From IMG/VR virus record IMGVR_UViG_3300025141_000319, positions 1 through 36,835 of that record: DNA of 36,835 bases; one strand, written 5' to 3'. Positions 9,711 through 18,300 of the stretch are shown one piece after another. Under the pieces are notes generated by a model. It saw nothing but the letters and a program-made list of their open reading frames with translations. It was not told the DNA's origin and made no database searches. Within the stretch, counting starts at the first letter, position 1. Every line of letters starts with the position of its first letter. The translations under genes and the position numbers were made by a program. This DNA comes from a virus.

Positions 9711-9718
9711 TATCTTTG
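9711..9718 (+). promoter_or_regulatory. Bacteroidetes-type -7 box (TATCTTTG)
   Basis: TATCTTTG matches the Bacteroidetes -7 consensus TAnnTTTG exactly. It lies in the 40-base gap between the second fibre-like gene and the ejection-protein cluster, 25 bases before the ATG at 9744. No good -33 TTTG is visible at the expected spacing, so it may be weak or activator-dependent. If active it would transcribe the three internal-protein genes separately from the tail genes. Confidence 0.45.
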
Positions 9719-9743
9719 CATTAACAGTATTAAATAAAATATT

Positions 9744-10604
9744 ATGCCAATACCATTAGCAGTAGCAGCAGGATTAGGGTTAGTTTCCACTGGAATGGGT
9801 ATCTATGATACGATAAAAGGGGGTCAACAACGACGTGAGGCTGAGAAGGCATCAGAAAAATTCGCTACAGACATTAAAAATTTACGAGCCAAAAACCTTA
9901 TGGAGGGGATAGGAATCCCCATGCGAGGTTTCGATTTGGCTAAGGAAGCCCAGGCACAGCGCTACGCTACAGGAGTAGCGGCACTACAGTCGGCAGGAGC
10001 CGAGGGTGTGCTCGGAGGACTGACAGGATTAGAGAGACAGCAGGGGCAACAGGATCTTGCTCTGGCGGCACAGCTTGAGAAGATGGAGTATGCCAGAAAT
10101 TTAGAGAGGGCACGACAGGCTCAAGCTATAGAGAATCAGGCTACAGGGCGAGAGGCTCAGCTTGGCTTTATGCGCTTACAGGGTGCTGGTCAGGCAGCAG
10201 CAGAAGGGGCACAACGACAGCAGGCAGGAGTTCAAAGTATTATTGGTGGCTTAGGAACGGCGGCAGAGCTGGGATTGAAATATTCTCCATTATATGGAAA
10301 AGATAAAGTTGATCCCGCAGCAATGACAGGGATGGTAAATATAGGAGGGGATACTTCACAGACCAGCAGAGTTGGAAGGCCGCCCATCTATAGTGGGTTA
10401 GGTCCTTTCCAGCCGGGCATGAATCCTATGTCACAACCTCTAAGTCAGACATATACGGGGCCATTCCCACTTCATTCATTAGGCGCTGTATCAACAGGAC
10501 TAGATTATACGCCAATGGGTGGACAAGAAATTTCACTGGGTGGAGGTTTAGCGCCTTCGGCGTTAACAACGCCATATTATTGGAATCCTTGGAATCCAGG
10601 ATAA
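9744..10604 (+). CDS. Internal virion (ejection) protein, T7 gp14-like in position
   Basis: A 286-residue protein. The N-terminus has one hydrophobic Gly/Ala segment (IPLAVAAGLGLVSTGMGIY, residues 3-21) followed by a basic turn. Residues about 30-165 are a long Ala/Gln/Glu-rich helix. The last 100 residues are Gly/Pro-rich and probably disordered. A short membrane-active N-terminus plus a long helix, in the first of three clustered genes of increasing size, is the pattern of T7 gp14-type proteins, which are ejected and enter the outer membrane. This is inference from architecture and order. A -7 promoter box lies just upstream. Confidence 0.58.
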   Translation: MPIPLAVAAGLGLVSTGMGIYDTIKGGQQRREAEKASEKFATDIKNLRAKNLMEGIGIPMRGFDLAKEAQAQRYATGVAALQSAGAEGVLGGLTGLERQQGQQDLALAAQLEKMEYARNLERARQAQAIENQATGREAQLGFMRLQGAGQAAAEGAQRQQAGVQSIIGGLGTAAELGLKYSPLYGKDKVDPAAMTGMVNIGGDTSQTSRVGRPPIYSGLGPFQPGMNPMSQPLSQTYTGPFPLHSLGAVSTGLDYTPMGGQEISLGGGLAPSALTTPYYWNPWNPG

Positions 10605-10618
10605 TTAAATAAAAATAA

Positions 10619-12382
10619 ATGGAATACGCAGGATACGTAAGAAGAGGAGCCCCAACAGACTGGTCGAAAGTAACAGGGGGAATAGCACAAAGGCTCGGCG
10701 CCGTAGAGGAAAGCAGAGAGAAAGAGAGAGAGAAGCTCGATACGCTGTTCACTGAGACCACGAAGATAGTTGGCGACGTAGAGATGGGTATGAACCCTGA
10801 GTTCAATGAGACCATACTATACACAGCAGATAGAGGTAGGCAGTTAGTATATGATGCATATAAAAAGCTCAAGAACGGGCAGATACAACCTCGCGAGTAT
10901 CGCAATATCCAGAATAACGTACAGGCGCGGTGGGCAGAATATGACACCGCAGTAAAACAAAAGAACAACCGCTTCGCAACGATAGAGGAGCGCACACGAA
11001 AAGGCACCAACAGCGAAAGGGAGCTGTGGCAGAATAAGAAGATCGCCGAGATGGAGGCTTTCAAAGACTACAGCCTTGAGTGGGGTAGTGATGGCAACTT
11101 AGTATATGCCAAGAGGGACGACAAAGGGAATGTTATCGCTGGCAGTATCATGCCGATATCGGCGCTTAACAAGACGCCTAACGTCCTCGTCGACAGGTTC
11201 AACCTAGCAGAGAGGGTAGGCAAGTACAAGAAGAACTTCGGCGCCTTTGAGATTGAGGAGGGAGGATTTATCCTTGGTGGTGCGGCTGTTGATAAGTTTA
11301 ATAAAGCCAAGGAATCTGTTATAGGCTCTCTATATACTACCGACAACGACTATGGCGATGCCCTATTCGATAGCGGCTATGATGAGTTCGTACCATATGA
11401 GGAGGGCGATGAGGTTCCTGAGGGAACAGCAGAAGACGGTACCTCGCTCGCTGTAAAGATGGTATTAGATAAGCAGTCTAAGACATGGACGGCAGTACCT
11501 ACAGATAAACAGAAAGACTATGCCCGCAGGATGGCAGGAGATGCTATAGATACTATGGTGGGATATAAGAAAAGGAAGGTTAAGCAAACCCAGACCAGAC
11601 CTACACCACAATCAAAAATAGATAAGCAGCAATCTTATGTCGATGCATATGAGCTTACCCATAAGATAGCGGGAGGCGATGAGAATACTCTCGATACTCT
11701 TATCGATACAGACATAAAAGCGGGGACAGTTGCTAGTTATAAAATATATCCTGACAGAGTGGTGCTAACGATGAAGCCAAAGAGAAAAGGAGAGGAGGGC
11801 GAAGAAATTACTGTTGACAAAAAAAATCCTGAGGAAGCCTTTAAGCACGTTTATAAATATGAGGATGTCGCAGATTTAAAAACCGGGTGGGACTATGGCA
11901 AAGCGCAGTTTGGTGGCAAAGAAGGAGATATAAAGATTGTTGAGGGACAGAGAGCTGATATGAGCGAACTTGCGTCCTTAGGTATAGAAAAGACTACAAT
12001 AAAAGAGTGGCTCGAAAAAGATACTAAGGATCAAAAAAACCGACAAGAGATAAAAGATTCAGTACAAGAAGAAATAATATCTCATATAAAGGATTTTGGA
12101 GGGGGCAAAATAAGTCCAGATAAAATTAAAATTACTTTCTCTGCCGACAATGAAGATATTAAAATACAGATAGGCGAAGGGGAAGAATACACTGCGTCAG
12201 TAAATTATAGTGGAACAACCGCTGGTGTACCCCAATGGGCTAGTGGTGCCAATATTAAAGATTTTAACACAGCGCTTCTTAATGCCATAAACTCCTATTC
12301 CAAAAAATATAATGAGTCACTGAAAGCGGGAGTGGCGGCGCCAGGAAAGACTAATATAAATGCTTCCAAAAGAAAGAAATAA
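10619..12382 (+). CDS. Internal virion protein, T7 gp15-like in position
   Basis: A 587-residue, highly charged, mostly helical protein with no enzymatic motif I can recognise. The N-terminus (MEYAGYVRRGAPTDW) leads into a Lys/Glu-rich coiled-coil-like region at residues about 28-145. A mixed alpha/beta stretch follows, then a Lys/Asp-rich C-terminus ending SKRKK. It lies between the gp14-like gene (14-base gap) and the giant gp16-like gene (5-base gap), the order of the T7 internal core. It is probably a periplasmic tunnel component of the ejection machine. Size is close to the T7 family (about 750 residues), but homology cannot be shown by eye. Confidence 0.5.
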   Translation: MEYAGYVRRGAPTDWSKVTGGIAQRLGAVEESREKEREKLDTLFTETTKIVGDVEMGMNPEFNETILYTADRGRQLVYDAYKKLKNGQIQPREYRNIQNNVQARWAEYDTAVKQKNNRFATIEERTRKGTNSERELWQNKKIAEMEAFKDYSLEWGSDGNLVYAKRDDKGNVIAGSIMPISALNKTPNVLVDRFNLAERVGKYKKNFGAFEIEEGGFILGGAAVDKFNKAKESVIGSLYTTDNDYGDALFDSGYDEFVPYEEGDEVPEGTAEDGTSLAVKMVLDKQSKTWTAVPTDKQKDYARRMAGDAIDTMVGYKKRKVKQTQTRPTPQSKIDKQQSYVDAYELTHKIAGGDENTLDTLIDTDIKAGTVASYKIYPDRVVLTMKPKRKGEEGEEITVDKKNPEEAFKHVYKYEDVADLKTGWDYGKAQFGGKEGDIKIVEGQRADMSELASLGIEKTTIKEWLEKDTKDQKNRQEIKDSVQEEIISHIKDFGGGKISPDKIKITFSADNEDIKIQIGEGEEYTASVNYSGTTAGVPQWASGANIKDFNTALLNAINSYSKKYNESLKAGVAAPGKTNINASKRKK

Positions 12383-12387
12383 AACCT

Positions 12388-15300
12388 ATGGATGAGAAAT
12401 ACATACAAGAGCTATATAGCGGATTAGGGGGCACAGAGGTACTGGGAGATTATAACGATTTCTATGAGCTTATCACTAATGACGATACTTATATACAAGA
12501 TATTCATTCAAACTTTGGAGAAGAAACATTAGGGGACTATAACGATTTCTATGATCTAGTAAAAAAAAAAGACGAGGCTGGGGTATCTCCTATAGAAAAG
12601 GAGGGAGAAGTTATTACATCGGATTCAGAAGAGGGAAAAGAGGAGGCTGGGCCTGCGGTTGTTTCTGTTTTAACTGAAGATAAAGATGTCGTAAAGACTG
12701 AGGAAGTCACAGAGGAAAAGCCTGCAACACCACAATATAAGGAAGAGAAAGCCGATTTACCTAAACAAAGAAAGGGAGAAGTTTATATAGACGAAAAGAG
12801 CGGGGAGACTTCAGAGACCCCCTTTTACGAAGGCCAAGACCCATCAACACATTTAATGCGAGCCGAACAACTGGAAGACGGTAGTTGGGTAGGCTTCCCT
12901 TCACTCTTCCAAAACGAAGATGGGACATGGACAAATATGTCTAATGAAGCAAATTGGGAGAAAGTATATAATGAAGCTAAAAGAAGAGGCGAAGTTTATG
13001 ATTTTGGCAAAGATAAAGAAAAGGCCCTCGCTTTTGGAGAAGGGTCTTGGAAGAAAGATGTATCATCACTGCGCTCGCGATGGGAGAACACCATGAAATC
13101 AATACGCGATCTTTACACTGTTGAAAAAGAAAAAATAATGAGTGCCGAGCCCGAAACGATAGAAGAGCTTGGCGAGAAGCAGGGATGGGATAAGTGGGGA
13201 GATGAAGACCTCTCAGGAGAACACATAAAAAGCGCTAAAGATATACCCCTCGATGGAGTGGTCGGAGCGTTCCTGTTAGGGCAGCAAGATGACGATGTAG
13301 TTCCCATACTACAGAAGATGTATGGTGTCTATGGTTTCGATTTTGAGAAGACTGTTTCTCCCACAGATCAAGTTTTAGTGCGCCCAAAAAAAGAGGGGGC
13401 TAAACCACAGTGGTTTAATCTTGACCAGATGTTTGACTTTCAGGATAAAAAGGAGGCTGAGAAGTTGCGTGCTTTCCTAAAAGAAAATGCTTCAGACCCC
13501 ATCCGTGGCGATATAACAAAAGTACTGGAGGCGGCGAAAGCAAAAGACAGAGAAGCCTTTGCACAGATATATGACCAGACACTTATCGACGATGAAAAGG
13601 CGGCGGTCTTATCACAGGTAGAGCAGCTACGCATAGACCAGGGCACCATAGAACAGATAAACAAAAACTTCGCCGAGCAGAATGCTGATATAGAGATTCG
13701 CTTTGAGGAGGCTAAGAAAAATGGACATATACCACCAGAACTAAAACGTGATGTAGAGAAACTTTTAAAAGATGAAGAAGAAGTTATACGTCTTAACAAA
13801 CAATATAATGCCGACAGAAAGGGGACGATATCCCGTCAGGAGGAGATTGAAGCACTTATGGGTGCGCAGTTTGAATTGAAGGCTTCTCAGGGAGGTCCAA
13901 TAGGAAATACATGGAACGCTTTTCTTAATGGCTTTGGTTGGATAGCCGGTGGCGCCACAGATATAGGCATCGATCTTGCCGTAGAGGCTGCCAATGCGGT
14001 AGGTCTTGTTGAAGGCGACGCCGATAAGCTAAAGAAAGAATATAAAAAGGAGCTTCCCGCAATACGAAAATCTTTTGTTCATGTGCTGGGGTCGGATGCT
14101 ACTCCCGAAAGCTTAGAGAAAGCAAAGCAAGATTTTTGGGGTGGAGCATGGTATGGTCTTGTGGAGAGTGTCCCCGCTATGTTGGGGGCATCAGCAGTAA
14201 CACCCGCGCGTATCGCCATGCTTGCAGGCTCGACATCGGGGTTAGGTAAGACCATTCATAGTTTTGCCAAAGCCGTTCCCGGCGCTTCGGTATTTGGGTT
14301 ACAGGTAATAGACTTCCTTAATCAGGAGATGGAAAAGAATCCTGAGTTCAAGGAGATATCCGAGCGGGAGAGGTGGCTCGTTAAAGCCCCCACAGCCATT
14401 GTTGTTGGAGTATTGGAAAACTTTGGGTTGAGAAACGTCCTTAAAGGTAAGGCTGGAGTTATAGGGAAACTTGTTGACAGGGTGTTAAAGAGAGCCCCTA
14501 AAGGAGCTACCTTTGAGGTACTCGAAGACATAGCAATAAAAGAAGTAAAAAGAGATTTGCTTAAAGGGATATTAAAGAGAGGTGTCGCCGGCACTATTGC
14601 TGCGGGAGCGGCAGAGTTTGAAACGGGATTCACACAGCAGGTGGCAGAGATAGGCATTAAAGATATATACAACACCGCGAAAGGTAAAGAGCTTTTTAAG
14701 GACGTTGATTTCTTTAGCATGAAAATGTTGGAGGACGCCGTCGTTGCTGGCGCTCAGGAGGCGATAGGGGGAAAGATAGTCCACGGACTGATGGCGGTGC
14801 CCGCAGGATATAGTGAACACAATTTGGGGGCTAAAGCTACCGACCAGCAGTTTGAATTATTGGAGCAGGTAATCACTAACCCTGAGTTTAGAAATATCCT
14901 TACCACAAGCTTTAAGAATCAGATAATAGCAGGCAACATAACCCATGCCGATGCGGCGAAGCAGAAGAGGGAGATAGAGCTGGCGGCAGCGACACTATCG
15001 TCATTAGACCCTGCAATGCCGACACAGAAGAAGAGGCAGATATTTGATCTGCTAAATGAAAAGAAACAGCTAGAGGAAAAGATAAAGCCCCTTGCTGAGG
15101 AGACCACAGAAGAAGAGCGTAACAGGATAAGCGAGATTGACGAAACCATAAAGAAGGTTATAAGCGAGCCTGTCGTAAAAGAAGAAGCCCCTGTTGCTGA
15201 GGAGGTGGTAGAGGAGGAGGAAAAGAAACCAGAAAGGGGAAGAAAACAGATAGACCGTCATATTTCGACATTAAAAGAAGCTACCACCCCTGAAGAAAAG

Positions 15301-18300
15301 CTTAATACTATTAATAAATTAAAAAGAAATATGTCTGAAGGAGCAGTAGCTACTAAAGAAGAATTAGAATTAATAAATAAAATAGAAGAAGAATTAAAAA
15401 AGGAAGGATATGAGATAGTGGATTTAGAGGGGAGAGAATATAATGAAGGCATGAAGCTTGAACCAGACTTTGAGATTGATGAAAATCTAGAAGAAGGTGT
15501 TGGGATTATTGACAAAGTATTATCTCCACAAATAATGAAAGACGGAAAAGTCGTTCAGCCTGCTAAAGTAATAGTCAGAATAGGAAGTAAAAAAGATGCT
15601 AAATTAAAAGAATTAGAAGATGCTGAAACAAAAGCATATCAAGGCAAAGATTTAGAAGCAAAGAAAAAAGCATCTAAGGAATTAAGGGATTATAAAAAGA
15701 AGATAGTAGAGCGAGCACAGAAGAAAGCAGTAAAGAAGGCTCCCGCTGAAGCTGTGGTGGAAGAGGTTAAGGAGGAAGTGGTTACTGAGGAGATAAAGCC
15801 CGATGATTATGAAGTGCATCTGGCGGGTGTGTATAATCCTTATCAGGGGTTTATAGAAGGCGCCTACGTAGATGCTGGGGTGGTTATTGGGGATACAAGG
15901 TACATGGACGTTGAGGCTAAAGCAAAACTGGATGATACTGAAATTATAGATGATAATGTTGTAATACAGGAGCAGGTTCGGAAGGATAAGGGGGGAACCC
16001 CAAAGAAGGTATTTACCCTCTATGACAAGTCCACGAAGGATAAAGATGCCCGCCCATCCGTACATACGGTGTCTATGGTCTTTGAGGAGACGAGCCCCCA
16101 GACGATAGAAAGCGTTAAGGAGCAGCTCATAAGCCTTAACGAGAAGATAAAGGAGAAGCGTGATAAGGATAAGAAGTTCGAGTGGAGCGAGGACCTGCCG
16201 GGTGTCATAAAGGACTTTAAGGCGGAAGCACAGAAGAAAGCAGTAAAGAAGGCTCCCGCTAAAGCTGTGGTGGGAAAGGTTAAGGAGGAGATAAAGCCCA
16301 AGAAGAAGAGGCTCAGTAAAGCTGAGAAGAAAGCGGAACAGATAAAGAAGCAGGCTAAGGAGCGCCAAGAGAAAAAGGAAGAAGTAAAAGAAGAAGTAGT
16401 GGAGGAGGTTGCCGAAGATGCTGGCGAGGTAGCAGCAGAATATAGAAAAGCAAAAGAAGATTTCCTAAAAGACAACCCTGATACACCACAGTCAGTTATC
16501 GATGTGATGGATAACATGATAAAGAGTGCTGAGGAGCTTGATGCCAAAACAAAAGAGGCACCCATAGAAGAGCAGGCAGAGCCCTATGAGCAGTGGCTTG
16601 ATGGATATAAAGAAAGGACGGGGCAGTTCTTAAAAGACAACCCTGACTTAGGACAAGGGGCTAAAGATGCTATCAGCAATATGATGGCTCAGGCAGAGGC
16701 TCTTCAAGAGAAAGCCAGCAAGGAGAGGGTCTTTGGGGAAATAGAAAATCGTATCGTACCAGAGATAAAAAAGCGACAGCCCAACCTTGATGCTAAAACC
16801 TTGAAAGAGGTGCAGTCTAAAAAAGCAATAGCCTACCTCCAAGGCACCAAATGGTACGAGCAGGCTACTGATACGCAGCGTGATGCAGCGGTAAGGGAGG
16901 TAAAGAAAATGTTAAAGATGCCTGCTAAAGCAGCACCATCGATAAGCAAGCTATTCAAGATCGCCGCCGATAAGGTTATAGAAGTGACAGATAAGCAACT
17001 GCGTAAGTGGATGTTAAAAGATCTGGAGACAGGAAAAAAGGCTGGCGTAAGAGAAGCGAAAGCGCAACAAAGAGAAGCGGCAAAAATAAAGAAAGCCTTA
17101 AAGGATGAATTAAGCAAAGAGCTTAATGCCATATTAAAAGAAGGTAAAGGGAAGCTGACTATCCCACAAGTGAGAGCGATATTAAATAAGTTCGATAAGA
17201 TGAATATCCTCAACGAAACTAAGAGAGAAGCCTTTATCGACTATACTAAAAAGGTTCTTAAAAAAGCTGAATATGTAGAGCAAATAAGTAAGGCCAACAA
17301 ACAACGAAAGAGGGCATTGAAAAATATAAAAAGGAAGATAGGCACAGCGCAAAACCTGTTCCCACTCTTAAAGAAACTGTTTGCCATAAACCCTACCTTA
17401 ATACCCCTTAGTCAATTAGACAAATACTTTGATATAGTAAATGAGTTTGGCAGTAGCGCCCGCGTGCTTAACCTTAAAGAGAAAGGTAAGACATCAAAAG
17501 ATGCTAATAATATTCTCAACAAAATAGAAGAAGAAGTTGAAGTCGTAGAGCCTGAAGTAAAAGAGAAAACTAAAGACATCATCGACTTGATAAACAAACC
17601 ATTCCTTACTGAAGAGGATAAAAAGGCGATAAGGGAGAAAGCTGAAGACTTTACTGAGTCCACATTAAATAAATTCGATAGAGCGACCCTCGAAGAGCTG
17701 GCGATAATATTAGAAGACACTCCCACAAGGAAGATGGTGGATGAGTATATTACCGAAAGGGACAGACTGACGCAAGATATTCTCGATGACAAAGCTAACA
17801 TTGACAACCTGGATTTGCAGGATGAAAAAAATACAGCAGACAGAATAAATGATCTGACAAAAGAAGATCTTAATGATCTTGATGGAGATACTTTAAATAA
17901 CATAATGAAAATTAAAGACAACATCGAGAATGGTTTCCTTCCCCATGCTGCCATACAAATATTAACTGAAGTGGATTCCAATACTGCCGCTACACAAATT
18001 TTGCCGGCAGTAAAAAAGATAGATGAAAAGAAATATCTTCGTTTCTTTAGCACACTATATGGAAATATAAAAACTGCCATAAGTGGAGGAAAAACAACTT
18101 CTACCCTAAAGCAAATGGAATCTAATCCCATCACTGTTATAGATCAAATATTTGGCAACCTAAAAAACAAAAATATATTTAATAATACGTTTGGTAAGCT
18201 TGCAAAAAAGTGGAGCTCATATGAGTCTCAGCAGGCAGCAATGGATGAGAAGTATGACACGGCAGAGAATCTAATATCATCACAATTTATTTCCAATCCC

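Noticed and set aside
10426-11064. 212-codon minus-strand frame across the gp14-like/gp15-like junction
   Set aside because: It spans two real plus-strand genes. Its Ser/Leu/Phe-rich product looks like a membrane protein only because it is the complement of Glu/Lys/Gln codons.
15682-16565. Long Leu- and Ser-rich minus-strand frames (up to 228 codons) inside the giant gene
   Set aside because: These are complements of Lys/Glu-rich repeats, which give Leu/Phe/Ser strings. They are not independent membrane proteins.
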